A DNA stretch of 64,000 bases from Agrocybe praecox (GCA_964017145.1 OZ024844.1:3782001-3846000), one strand, 5' to 3'; counted from the stretch's first letter, positions 49,277 through 61,422 are shown. The notes: generated from the sequence alone by a model not told the origin. Translations and numbers: made by a program.

Positions 49277-50511
49277 AGAGTAGGGAAACGAAACACTAGC
49301 GCCCAATTACACCTTGGATAACGAACACAATTCAGCTTCCGGGAGGCATGTCGACGGGATATGTACCACTTCGCTTTATTTTGGCCAGAGTGAGCTTTAT
49401 ATGTACTGCTACCTATTGGCTAATAGTAACCAACTCCTGATCTCGGAAACTGTCGTCCATTGCACTTCACTTCCATTCGTCAATTAGAATTCTGATCCCC
49501 AAAATCCCTTACGCAATAAAAGGGTCAAACGGACTTTGTAGACTGCATATGATATAGTATATATGGGAGAAGTAGAAAATAGCTTGTCACCGTACTAATC
49601 TGTCAAATGTCAATTATATGGCAGAACATACCGATCTCCACACCTACCTACCGTGTACGTATGCCAGGCCTACACGCGCCTGGCGGACACTCCGCTTAAT
49701 CTCATTACTTTTTCAATTACTACGAGCGCTTGCGGGGACTTCCCGCCGAGCCTATTCAATTAATCAATACTTCTAGTCCATCATATCGTCTATATCTTCA
49801 TATATTCTCGTTTCTAAGTTCGAACCAATAACCTCTTGAAGTCTTGTATCCATAGATATCTTGACATATTCTAGAGACCAGAATTACGCATACTCATCAA
49901 AGAATAGCTACACAGGGTGATAAAGGCTTATTTTAGCACCATATCGATATCTATATTACCGCCTCTACTGCAAGTGCTCAACTAGACTGGTTACGTACCT
50001 GCACCGTTGCCATTTCACTGGATGGTTATTTGGAAAGCTTACTGGGACTGTCCGACCAATAGAATTGTCCGGAGTCCCGTTCTACTTTATAAGAGTAATG
50101 AGTAAGAAAAATCACGTTGACCCAGTCAGAATATGAAAATGACCTAGTCCCGCTGACATGCTTACTGAAGTATTGCACTGAACAACTGCACTTGATCATT
50201 CTGCGGGATGTACACTCATCAAATCTTCGAATTCACGCAGTAAATCACTGGAAGTAGTTACAAGTTACAAATGCTGGCTCCTGCGGCGCAGCTGGCAATA
50301 TTATTCGATTCTTTGCCCTGTCAGTGGGGGGCCCCATTCATTAGTACGCGTCGGGAGTTTATAAATAGATAATAAACTATGGCAACGCGTCGTACGCGTT
50401 GTCTGGCTTCTAGGATAAAAGTAAATGAGCCTAAACGCCTTTTAATCATGGGTTCTACTTTTTAGTTTAGTTCTTTTGCCGTAATCGACCATTTCCTCAA
50501 CCTTCGTCTTC
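49277..50511. other. 1.2-kb spacer without a recognised gene
   Basis: The left end is the promoter of the membrane-protein gene. The right end is the APN1-like 3' flank. Between them, AT-rich DNA has stops in all frames. A short inverted ACGCGT/ACGCGT-type cluster occurs at about 50346-50400. Confidence 0.5.
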
Positions 50512-52680
50512 TTAAGTTGCTTTCTTCTTTCGCTTCGTAGTCTTTCTGGCCTTCACCCTTCCATCATCGAAACCTTCATTCTCTTCTTTCAAGACGTTTG
50601 CTTTCCTCTTTGTGGAGCGTTGTGCCGTTTTTTGGTTAGTTGCTTTCTCAGCACCTTGCACCGCATTCCGCAATTCTTCGACATAAGACAGTAGTGTTTG
50701 GTCACTGGTAGTCGCGGTCACACCGTCTTCCATTGCTGGACCTTCAAGCGTATCCTCTTTTTTCATTCCTGTATCCAGATGCCCGGATATGCTATCCAGC
50801 ACCTTGATTTCGGCCCCCCATACTTCCCGGGGTTGTTCGAAGCTCGGTGTTTCCAATATCAACGGAATACCTTGAGTGCGTGGATCTTGCAAGATATGTT
50901 GGAATGCGGACAATCCTAAATGGCCTCTGCATGCCGAAAGGAAGGTCAATCAAAACTCTGGTGGAAGAAGAGACGACTCACAGTCCTATGTTCTGATGCC
51001 GATCCCTTTTCGTATTATACTCCGCCTTCGAATCGTTGATGTGCATTCCACGAAGGTACTTCAAACCAACGAAATCATCGAATTTCGTCACTGGGAGAGG
51101 AGGCATAAATTATAATTCATATAGTTTTGAAAGCGGACCTTACTCGTGGCACTGAAAGATGGATGATTCATGGTCATTCGAAGAATTACGAAGGATTTAA
51201 GTATACGCACTTCCAGCCATCCGGTGTCCGAATATCATATCCCTAGAACGTCGAAGTTGGAATGGTCATCTTTAATTTGCAAGAGGTTCACTCACAGCGG
51301 CGAATGCATGGCCTAGATATATATGTCCTCGTCATCAACAAGCCAAAAAGAAACCCGGTAAAAACAACCACTGACAAGTATCGATGCATACACCAACTCT
51401 CGTCTTGTCCTTTACTTGGTTTATAATTGATCCCAGGTGGGCAAATTCAGAGCCTATGACGTTTCCTGCGCCGGCCTAGATGAAGTTAATTTTTGAGCGG
51501 TCTAACCTTAGAGTGCCTGAATGGAAACGTACCATATTTTCGAGCACAATTATCACATTGGAAGTCTCTTCGTGAGCCCGATTAATGCATTCTGCTATGA
51601 ATGCTAACGACTCTTCCACTGTGGCCTCGCCAACGGTTGACCCAGGACTTTAAGATCATTATACAGCTAAATCCAATGGTGAATGGACAGGACATACTGG
51701 AAATTATAGAGCTGCAATCCAAGTGCATCACACCGTTTAATGTCATCCACGAAACACTCATATGATTTCTCTCGCTTATCGCTAGAGTGAGTAAGAATGG
51801 GCGGTGTTTGATTGAGAGAAGTACGTCCTCACCTATCAGGATTGCCCAAGTTGATGAGGTAGTTCCCATGGGGTAGCACCATCTTACTATCGTATCCATA
51901 CTCTCGCATCCGTTGCTTGAACAGGGTAATAGACTCTTCAGTCAGCGGTGGGCCTGTCCACTTCCGTTGAGATTTGACAAAGAGAGCGAAAGCATTTGCG
52001 CTAGGTTGTTAAGGACGACGTCAAATGAACGGAATGGAAGGACTTACTCACCCAATCATAGCGGCATTCAGGATTGAATTTTCCACTCCTCCGGCAGCTG
52101 ATACATGCGCACCAATCTTCCATAAATTTGCACGGTTTCTGGGGAGGAAATCTGATGTGTCAGGGCATGACTTTGCGTTGGACCCGCCTTTCCTCGCCTT
52201 CGATGTGATTGCTTTGGGTCGAGGTCCCATTAGTGGGATGTAGCAGAAAATTGATCTTATCTTAAAAAGCTCACTCGATGTCCCTGCCAACTCATTCCGT
52301 GCTCCAGTTTGCTCTGGTCGTTTCTTCCTTGACACCGAGTTTGCGCTGTCATCGCCCCCCTTGTATTTGGTAGTCACCGCATTCTTATATTCTTCTTCCG
52401 AGGAATATAATTCTGTGAAGGGAGAACTTGTCCGAGATGTTTCACGCTTCGAGGCCACTGGAAGAACGCGCGAGGATCGGCGGGAGCCTGCATCGCCTCC
52501 AGAACTTGCTAGGTCCGTCAAAGTAGTATTCGATTTTTGTCGACGTATATTGGTCTTAGTAGCTTTTACAGCATCAGATACTGTCGGAATTGGTGTCCCT
52601 TGCTCATCGGCAGATGTTAGACCGTGTATTGGTGCGGATGTTGAAGCAGAGATACGCGTCGATCGTCGGGTTATTGGCAT
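50512..52680 (-). CDS. APN1: AP endonuclease family 2 (endonuclease IV / Apn1 homologue)
   Basis: This is an intron-rich gene. The N-terminal 160 residues are basic and Ser-rich. The TIM-barrel core starts WKIGAHVSAAGGVENSILNA, then ANAFALFVKSQRKW. Metal-site motifs follow: LPHGNYLINLGNP, LYNFHPGSTVG, VIIVLENMAGAGN, VCIDTCHAFAAGYD, LRGMHINDSKAEYN with RDRHQNIG, and LILETPSF. These match the His/Asp/Glu tri-zinc ligands of endonuclease IV, which nicks DNA 5' of abasic sites in base excision repair. A basic C-terminus (KARKTTKRKKKAT) looks like a nuclear signal. Very small exons of 17 nt (51296-51312, CHAFAA) and 8 nt (51144-51151) keep the frame. An in-frame ATG at 52764 would add 28 residues resembling a mitochondrial presequence. 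Confidence 0.9.
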
Positions 52681-54101
52681 GATTTTCTGGGTATTTAGAG
52701 CTCCGGACAGAAAGGTAAGCGAGCGTCGTCCAGTCGTGATAAAACAATGTAGTACAACGCGCATTCGATATCCAAGTGGCTGAAGACGCTCGGACGCAGA
52801 AAGGAGGATATTTCGGGTTCTATCAACTTGTGGTTAGTGACATCATGGTGGCGGTGCATATATGGAACATATATTGTGCAAAAAATCATTTGCACAAGTT
52901 TGTCCACAATACACAAGTTGGACGACCACAGTGATTTTTAGCACAAGTCCTAATCCGTTGATTGTTTATACACAAGTTCCTTGGTCAGGTTACCCCTTTT
53001 TCGTACAAGTGATATGTGGTTCACCCAAGTATCTTTGCAAGTAGCAAGTGTATACAGGAGCCCAACAGGAGCCTTTCGACTAACGGCCCGTCCCGGAATA
53101 AATTTAAATAATATTAATTTTGCATTAAATGGCCATATTATGAAGTACCCTTAGTGTAGATTAGAGGTAGACACCCTACAATTTCCCAAATAAAACATGT
53201 ATTATTCTCCGCATAGTCCAGTTCGTTAATTACCTTGTTGACCCACTCACAGTACTTACGCCCTAGCATAGTCCCATCAATGTGAAGATTTGCCAACCAG
53301 GAGATCCTCTGTTCAATCCCAGATCCTGCCACACATTTGGTTGTGGATGGCGGCTAACTACCATACTGTGTATTTTTATTTTATTTTTTTAAGTCCGAAA
53401 ACTCGTATTTTTCTGGCCGACTTAAGCAAAACATACAACACACATACGGACTTGTGTAGAATATTTTATTTTATTTTCTACTTGTGTATGTCTTCATTAT
53501 GAACTTGTGTGAATTTGGTAGAACTTGTGCAAAAGTAAGCATACTTGTGAAAGTAGTACATTTTTGCCGAACTTGTGTGAAGGGAGGCATTTTTAACTTG
53601 TGTTTTGGGAATACTTTTTGCACAATATATCTGCCATATGCATATTTATTTTCCAAAACATTCTTTTTCAAACTTAGTCGGCCTATAAAACTTGGGAAGG
53701 AATTGGGAAGGTGAATATATTGAAAGTAAATTTTCCATAGCACTCAAGCTTGGAATGATTAATGACACTCCAGCCTCAAATCAACCTTGAAAATAGTTGC
53801 AGGAACGGTAAGCGCCCAGTTTGCTAACGGTTTGTTTGATAAACTACACATGAGTTGTGTGTTCAAGGCTACACCCCATCGTAATATTGTTCTCTCCATT
53901 TTCATATGCTCATATTGTGCTTTTGATTTTATTAACATAAAATAATTTCGGAAAGCATGTATATATAAAGAGAAGAAGAAGGAAAGGAAATTTAGGAGAG
54001 GCCAACAAGAGGAACACTGAGCCGGTGCCATCATGGTCTTCCTGTCCAAATTGCGCCTGTTTCGTCATATTACTAACATCTATAGACTTCTCGCTAATCA
54101 G
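52681..54101. other. Spacer APN1-like gene / ABC gene A
   Basis: This is 1.4 kb. Its left 84 bp may be an upstream coding extension of APN1. The CACAAGT-array element fills 52855-53642. The right 450 bp are the 3' flank of ABC gene A, AT-rich with no credible frame. Confidence 0.6.
52855..53642. mobile_element. 788-bp non-coding element with inverted arrays of CACAAGT motifs
   Basis: The left edge (52855) carries TGCATATATGG then ATATATTGTGCAAAAA (52871-52886). The right edge has the same blocks inverted, ending at 53642. Inside, the left 200 bp contain five good plus-sense ACAAGT units (first four preceded by C) and three decayed ones. The right 220 bp contain seven inverted ACTTGTG units. 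Inverted sub-terminal motif arrays are typical of CACTA-like and related cut-and-paste elements, where transposase binds them. No transposase is present and no target duplication could be fixed. Confidence 0.6.
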
Positions 54102-56749
54102 CTACATTTGAACTAAATCGTTTGGCGCCAAGTTTATCATTGAGCCCTTGTGATTATTGAATGCGCTCGATTGTATCTCATAGAGCTTTGCGTAGACTCC
54201 TTGATTCGCCATCAATTCCTCATGGGAGCCCACTTCTGCAACGGATCCTTCTTTCATACACCTAAAAATATGAGAAGATGTTTAGTAACGAAAAGTATCC
54301 GGAGAAGTAAAGGGAACCAACACAATACGGTCCGCGTGTCTCGTTAGGTGACCAAAGCGATGAGTGACGAATATCATAGTCTTTCCACTACGCGCAGCAA
54401 TCAGTTTGTTGAAAAGATCCAACTCTCCTTCCGCGTCCAATGCAGAACTAGGTTCATCCACAGCCACAAATTTGACTTTCCCTGACTTGAATCTCATAAA
54501 GGATCGTGACCTGTCAGATAAAGAACAGTAAGCAGGATATTTCAAGAGACTGCCACAACTACATACGCCACAATCCTCTGTCGTTCTCCGCCAGAAATAT
54601 CTATATTCTTCTCTAGCTGTTCCATTTCAGCGTATAAAGGGTGGGTCTTGTTCCCGTAAAGGTTAAGGTGGAATGACTGGATGAAAGGGTCCAGGGTAGT
54701 ATTTAGGCCATTCTTCAATTTCTCCGTGAATTGCATGGCACCGCCCTCTTCCGCAGCCTCCTTGATCATCGCCATATCCTGGGAGTATTCTGGATAGCCT
54801 AGACCAATATTTTCTGCAAGTGTGAGCCCGGGATATATTAAGTTATCTTGACCGAGAAACGCAGTCGCGCGATGGAGATCTTCCATCCGATACGCGGACG
54901 ATGCGTGTGAGTCTATAAGAATCTGCCCCGAAGTCGGATCATACAGTCTCGACAGGATCCGGACCAGAGTTGACTTCCCACTCCCGTTAGCGCCCACTAT
55001 TACGACCAATTCACCGGCTTTGACGCTCAGATTCACGTTGGTAAGGGCGTGCGAGGTTTTCTGACTACCCGGATAGGAGAAGCATACATCCCTAACAGAC
55101 GGGTGTCAGCGGAGAAAATAAAAATATAGCGTCAACGTACTTTAAATCGAATGCCATTCCTTTCTCATTGCCCCTTTCCCCAGCTTTGTCTGGCAATGGA
55201 TACGATAAAACACCGTCTACCATCGTGTTGTGCACTTTTGTCGCGTCATACATCTTCCGCACGGAGCTTACGCTTTGTCGAAAGTTCTGCGTACTTCGAA
55301 GAATGGATTCCAAGGAATACCTTAGCCTCGAGGAAGATTGTTGAAGTATTGCAATGGATGCCACAGAGAATTTAGTAGGATTCATGATCGCAACCATAGC
55401 ACAATATGCCTTTATAAACCGTTATATCAATAATTCTGAACGAAAGGATGAGAAGGAATCTATCTACTCACCATTGGGAGATCACCAAAAAACGTTGTCA
55501 TCATATCAAAAGCAGATGATGCTCGGCGGCTATAGGAGTAGTACGGATGGTCTTCCCAGGAATCTCCCAATTTCTCTTGGGTTTTCTCGTATTCTAATAG
55601 ACAACGTTAGCGACAAAGAAATACGATAACATAAATCAAGACCTCTTGCCTTGAATTATCCAGCTATGCAGGTTCCCACTTATAATATCAGATCGATAGA
55701 CCCCTGTACTCAAGGTTTGCAAGGCTCTCATCCTCCTATGACTTTCATCGTGGACATAAGCGAAACAAACTACGAGCCACAGGTTTGAGTTTACACTCTC
55801 AGGAACTTGGATATGGACATGCCTTTATCCCACAAAGCTCGAGAGAACGACGCCGATATAAGTGGCTTGCTTATACACAGTAACGCAAAGATCGGCCCTC
55901 CTGTCGTTCGTGATAAATGCACGATCAATAACAGCTGGCTGGACGCGGTCAGGATCTGCGTCGCATAGTGTATGATATCTTCGAGTGCACTCCAGGCATC
56001 CGACGCAGAAACCTCTTGGTCGCTTGCCGCTTCTGAGATAAATTGTCAGTGGAAGAAAAAAATTCTGAATGTCGCCTCAGCATACCTTTCGATGTCGGCA
56101 GGTCCATCTGCAATCTGGCTGCATGATTTCAAGCGGTTAGAAAATACCATTGGGTTGACTATGGACCGACCTTTGATGAGAATCATATCAAAGTGAGATG
56201 TCACTTTACTTCGGAGCTTCGAGAATGTAACCTCGCTGAGTAAAAATCAGCTCTTTGGAATATTGGTCAATTGCATATGTACGTACCCGTGCCATGACAA
56301 ATACGCAACAAGGACAGAACACAAAACCCTCGCTACTGTGAAAGAAACGATACTATAAATTTCTGTTTTCCCATTGATTAGACTCGATTCAATCTAGTAA
56401 GAAGCACCCTAAGTCGTAGGACCAGGTAGGCAGGGCAACATGAACTTACCGTCTTGAGCAGAGAACTAGAAAGATGCATAAGGATCGCATCCTCGACACC
56501 GCTCCATATTTGGGCCAAGAGGAAAAACAAAAATAGTCGTGGGGCGAGCTTATACACGTCACGGATAAGTTGTTCAAACAGCGGGTAAGCTTCTCGAATA
56601 TCCTCAAATTGACGACCAAAGTTCATTCGCGGTGGCTTTCCGATCTTGAGACTCCATACTCCCAAACGATGTTCCTCAATAATGACGGTTTTGTCAATTT
56701 TGGAGTCTGAGACTCCCTTCTTTTCGTTGATAGATCCTGGTGCAGTCAT
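54102..56749 (-). CDS. ABC half-transporter A (one TMD, one NBD), paralogue of B and C
   Basis: Starts MTAPGSINEKKGV and has the family motif IIEEHRLGVWSLK at residues about 24-36, shared with B and C. A TMD with about six segments follows, including YKLAPRLFLFFLLAQIWSG, the loop KVTSHFDMILIK, and HRRMRALQTLSTGVYRSDIISGN. The NBD has Walker A VIVGANGSGKSTL, Q-loop AFLGQDN, signature DISGGERQRIVA, Walker B VKFVAVDEPSSALD and H-loop FVTHRFGH. About 60 residues between Q-loop and signature, with LDPFIQSFHLNL, are a family insert. The end is NLAPNDLVQM. Two introns use GC donors (55770-55822 and 55594-55649). As a half-size exporter it should dimerise, perhaps with B or C. The substrate is unknown. 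A TATA box lies at 56817-56824. Confidence 0.85.
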
Positions 56750-57310
56750 ATGGGAGGGAGGCGAGGAGTGTAAAAGATGATAGTTGAAAAGCAGAGGATG
56801 GTCCGGTCGAACGTCGTTTTTATACCTCGCTTTATGCTCGTCATGATCCCATTAAGCAGCTTGTTCGGGCGCTTCACGAATATGCATAGTGAATCGACAG
56901 GCGAATTCAAAGCCCCGCAAGAGCGCCTTCATTTTTTCCTTTGAAGCGGCAAGAAGATGGCTGTGAAAATACAGGATTATGTTTTCCGCCTCGGGTAAGC
57001 ACATCACCGCCTCCCGGGAAAATATTTCTTGATTTGGACCGCGCTGTTCGAGACACATTGAGAAGGGGGCCGAGGATCTCGGCATATTATAGTTCATTGG
57101 GCGCGTAATATCTGGGCGCGTAAATGCGAGGGGCGTTACATGTACGCTTCCGTCGAAGAGTCATAAATTGACATGAATTAGGCAATGCGCATTCCTGCAA
57201 ATTATTTACATACTTATACATTTACCTGCGGATGATATTTTATGCGGGTAGAAGGACGTGCCAGTCCAGAAGGAGATGCCCATCCACATCACAGGACATA
57301 ATGCGAGTAC
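56750..57310. promoter_or_regulatory. Promoter region of ABC gene A / 3' flank of ABC gene B
   Basis: 561 bp. TATAAAAA (minus strand) at 56817-56824 is 68-75 bp upstream of the gene A ATG. An 81-codon ATG frame at 56852-57097 (-) lies just upstream. It has no recognised domain and may be chance. GCGCGTAA repeats at about 57100-57125 could bind a regulator, but this is speculative. Confidence 0.5.
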
Positions 57311-59924
57311 TTAGGAAAATGCTTCAGCCTGGATTGTATACAAGTTGGCATATTCGCCTCGCTGTTCCATAAGCTGTGCATGCGTCCCACGTTCAACGAT
57401 TGCCCCTTCCTTCATACATCTAGTCGGAATGGACAGATCAAAATTTAAGTAGCATGACTCAGGAAAAGCGAAAGTCCAACATACATTATCTGATCTGCGT
57501 ATCGTGTCAGATGGCCAAATCGGTGAGTGACTATGACCATCGTCTTGCCAGGTTGCTCAGCCCGTAAGTTATTGAACAATTCTAATTCGGCTTCGGCGTC
57601 TAAGGCCGAGCTGGGTTCGTCGACTGCCACAAATTTTACTTTGCCAGAATTAAATCGCAAGAATGTTCGGGACCTACGATGATAGAAAATGGAGTTCAGG
57701 CGATTAAATATAGGTCGAATAGTGTACTCACGCCACGATTTTTTGCTTCTCTCCCCCAGAAACTTCGATCTGCTTTTGTATATTCTCCATCTCCTGATAT
57801 AAGGGATGATTAGGTTTATCGTGCAAGTTAAATTGGAATGAATCGATGCATGGGTCCAGGGTTGTTTGTAACCCATCCTTGAAGTTTTGTATTATCTTCA
57901 ACGATCCCCCTTTTCTGCAGGCGTCTAGAATCATCACTTCATCCTCAATATGCTCTGGGAAGCCCAGCCCTATATTCTCTGCAACGGTGAATGGATATAG
58001 TTTGTTGTCTTGACTCAGAAGCGCTGTTGCTTCATGAAGATCTTCTATTCGATAGCTCTTGGCGGATACTCCATCTATAATGAGATCCCCTGACGCGGGC
58101 TCGTATAACCGTGATAAAATTCGAACCAGGGTGGATTTGCCGCTTCCGTTTGCACCTACGATAACCACCAGCTGCCCTGCGCTGATCGTCAGAGAAACTC
58201 CCTTGAGTGCCGGAGTAGTCTTCTGCTCTCCCGGATACGAGAACGCTACATTTCTAAGCGCCATTATAATTAGAGCGTTCAGATAATGATAAAATGGTAT
58301 TCTTGCGTACCTGAGCTCCAAGGACATTCCTTTTGACGAATCAAGCTTCGACTCGTGTCTTGATGGAGGATATGGCGTGTTTCCATTTGCCACGCTAGTG
58401 GGAAGCAGCTCCGTCGCAGTATAGACTGCTTTCAAAGATGCGATGCTTCCTCGCACGCTGTTGGTAGAAAGACTGAATAGCGCACCGGTGGTTCTCAAGC
58501 TTAACGTTGATTGCTGCAAGATCGCTAGCGATGCAATCGATGTTTTCCCAGGGTTACTGAGCGCATTTATGGCGCAATATACCTAACATTGAAGTATGTT
58601 AGCCTTATCATAGATATACCTTTTTTATTTATTGGACGCACCATAGGAAGGTCTCCAATGACCGCCATACAGGCGTGAGACAGGGTCATACTTGGGGATG
58701 TTTCATATAAATGAACAGGATGTCTGCTCGACACCAAGCCAAGACGTTTATGTGTCTTCTTCATTTCTGAAAACTGTGCGTCAATGCCTGATCTCATTAG
58801 AAATGGTTTTTTTATAAATACCTGATATTATCCATTGGCCCATATTGCCACTGATTATATCTTGTTTATACTCCTTGCCGCTGAACTTATTCAAAGCAGC
58901 CATTCGTCGATGGTCGATATTGTTGACGAACGCAAAGGTTACTGAAAATTGTCAAAATTAGGACTAGGAAAGCATATCAGAATGAGAGACTCGCCATAAT
59001 GATAGAACGATTTTGAGAAAAAGACCCCGCAAATTGGACGAGAGAGACACAGTAATCCATATAGCCATCCCCCAGAAGATCGCGACAAATGTATTATCAA
59101 GAATAATTGACTCATTGCCATAAAAGCGACTTTGACAAACGAGAGAATAGTTTCCAGGGCTTTCCAGGCCTCATTAGCGGTTGCGGTTGGCAGACCACCG
59201 GTTTCTGGTATCTTTATCAGTCCTCTCGCGCACATATCAGCGGACAAGCTCCACCCACGCACTCTGTGTGGTCGACAGGTCCATCCGTAGCTCAGCTGGG
59301 GTATTAAACAAGATATGAGTTACGGCATCATACTCATAAAATAGCCTGACGAAGACCTTGTATTATCATCAGCTGAAAGTGACGTGTAACCGAACCATCG
59401 AGAAGGTCCAAGACGCGTATACTTGGGTATTACTTAGTTGCAAAATAATTAACATCGATTTGAGAGACAATTTACGTACCCATATGCATTGAGATATGTG
59501 ACAGCGAGGGTACAGAACAGTCGAGTACCTATCGCCACTGAAATATTCCAACTATCGAAATGCCCAGATATAAGGCCTATTTCAATCTACGATGCATTTT
59601 GCGTCAGAGAAGTCAAAAGCCTAAAACTGACATGATACCGAGGAGTAATACCATTTGTAAAAGCCGGTTCGATAGGTGCATCATTACCGATTCTTCTACT
59701 CCTTCCCATATCTGACATATAATATAGAGCGTAAAAAGGCCTGGAGCGACGCCGAAAATATCCAAGACTAGGCGTCGGAGAAGGGGAAAGGCGGAGACGA
59801 ATTCATTCCAACTTTTTACGGGATCGAACGAGGAAGAGTCAGCTAACTTGAATTTCCATGCGCCTAGTTGATGTTCGGTGATAGTGATATTAGAGTCCAC
59901 GTTATCCGAGCTCTTCTTACCCAT
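57311..59924 (-). CDS. ABC half-transporter B, tandem paralogue of A
   Basis: Starts MGKKSSDNVDSNITITEHQLGAWKFK at residue 1; the EHQLGAWKFK motif is shared with A and C. The TMD includes FGVAPGLFTLYIICQIWEG and HRRMAALNKFSGKEYKQDII. The NBD follows: Walker A IVGANGSGKSTL, Q-loop ALLSQDNKLYP, signature EVSGGEKQKIVA, Walker B VKFVAVDEPSSALD, H-loop IVTHRFGHL. It ends CMKEGAIVERGTHAQL, then EYANLYTIQAEAFS. The same 60-residue insert precedes the signature (LDPCIDSFQFNLHD). One GC-AG intron (58942-58994) is at the same position and length as in A. The A GC donor at the next intron is GT here. The order B-A on one strand, 561 bp apart, implies tandem duplication. A TATA box lies 55-62 bp upstream (59979-59986). 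Confidence 0.86.
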
Positions 59925-61422
59925 GACTCGATTATGAAGCGGTGGAGATGATTTGCAGAGAGCTCCGTAAAGAGCGCCCTTTTATATGAAAATTCCGGGT
60001 AATCCGCAGCTGTTCCGTTGTTGTGATTGCGTTGATGCTGAGTGATGGACGCAATATGAGCTTCAACGTCAGTGTAAAACTTGAAATAACAATATTGATA
60101 GAAGCAAAAGCATCTGTGGGATTCGATTCAATCAGGTACAGACCTCTCCTTGAGAGGCGTAAAATATTATTCGTATGTGTTTCGCTGCTGTGTGGGTCTC
60201 TTACGTACCTTTGACCACCTAGTATGTTAGCGTATAGTTCAGATTTATTTTTAGTTGATATAGCTGGCACCGGAATCTGTGAGCTAAAATAACAAACGTG
60301 TTAGTATTGTGTCCTTATAACAGATGGATGAAGTGTCTCGGGGAGGCCAAGTTGAGTAGGCCCGGGAGTATGTTGGCAAGGTTAACGCAGAGAAAATGAA
60401 TACGATACCTGAAGGCTTGACATATAATATAGATTGTTCCAATTCGTTGGACTGTCGGCGTCAGTGGTGCTAGTTAATGGTAAAGTAAATAAAGCACAAC
60501 TCATACGATCAGGTCAACATCACATGATCGTGACTTTGTGTGACCGGACTTCGCCGACTTGCATTGGAAGACGCATACACTGCACAATGCGACGTAGCAC
60601 TATAGCACATGCTGATATCTACATGTTGAATAGTACATAAAAATTTAGTTTACATTATATAAACATGTAAGTTTAATTCTGTGAAAATATAAACCCAGTG
60701 GTTCTCTTGACTCGTGCAATAAATTGGAACTTTCTGCACAGCCAGAACTTTTGCAGGTCATGTCACTGCCTAGATCCATCTTTGCATATTCAAATGACAC
60801 AAAAAAGGGGTAGGAAAAACGCGACGCACCTTTTCTTGACCCCCTAATGAATTATCTTTTTCATCTTTTTTCATTGCTATTTTTCGCTTTTTTTTCGACA
60901 CATTTGTAAAGCCGGATAGGTTTCCTATAGGATTATATTTTCTTTTTGTAGGCATGTGGTGAGCAACACACTGAAAAAAAATGGATCTGTGCGGAGAGAC
61001 GCGACGACGCGTCCGTAATTAGCAAACCCCAGTTAGGACGCGTCCAAATCGGATCCCATGGGGCACCTTATTTGAACCTTTTTTGGGAATTTCCTTTGCA
61101 AGAAAAGTTTTGTATTCAAAATATCTACATTTTTTTGCAAACAGATTTTTTATTTGTCCCAAATTACGAGTGCCCCAAAGGAAATTGTACTTTTCGCCTG
61201 CCAAATTTGAGTAAAATGTCACGCTGGTGACATTTTTGGTCATGTGATGTTGACCTGATCGTATGAGTTGTGCTTTAGAATCGTGGAATCCACCGCGCAA
61301 TCAATTATAGATGCCGGAGAATGCCGTGGCGGAGAAGAAAAATATTACGAACTCAGCATTGCCACGGGTGCGCACAACAATGCATCTCTTGACCAGAAAC
61401 TTTATCTTAATTTCCGAGCGAT
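59925..61422. other. Divergent spacer, ABC gene B / BuGZ-like gene
   Basis: 1.5 kb. Left: ABC B core promoter with TATAAAAG (minus) at 59979-59986. Most of the rest is the TIR element at 60492-61275. The BuGZ-like gene starts only 147 bp after the right end of that element, so the element contributes or abuts its promoter. Confidence 0.6.
60492..61275. mobile_element. 784-bp non-autonomous TIR element upstream of BuGZ-like gene
   Basis: Perfect 36-bp inverted repeats (60492-60527 and 61240-61275) begin AAGCACAACTCATACG and are flanked by TA (60490-60491, 61276-61277). No transposase frame is present. CATCACATGAT at 60518-60528 sits 26 nt from the end. The element at 12070 has CATCACGTGAT 27 nt from its end, suggesting the two share a transposase family. 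Runs such as gggtaggaaaaacgcg and acgcgacgacgcg occur in the interior. Confidence 0.85.

Noticed and set aside
55770..55822. Apparent frameshift or stop in ABC gene A
   Set aside because: A GC-AG intron at the same place as in gene B restores the frame and the conserved HRRM block, so the gene is not broken here.
56852..57097. 81-aa ATG frame upstream of ABC gene A
   Set aside because: No recognised motif. Length is within chance, and the position fits the promoter region. Left as possible but unsupported.
60434..61300. Two short peptides sharing AQLIRSGQHHM
   Set aside because: The shared peptide is just the translated terminal inverted repeat on both strands.
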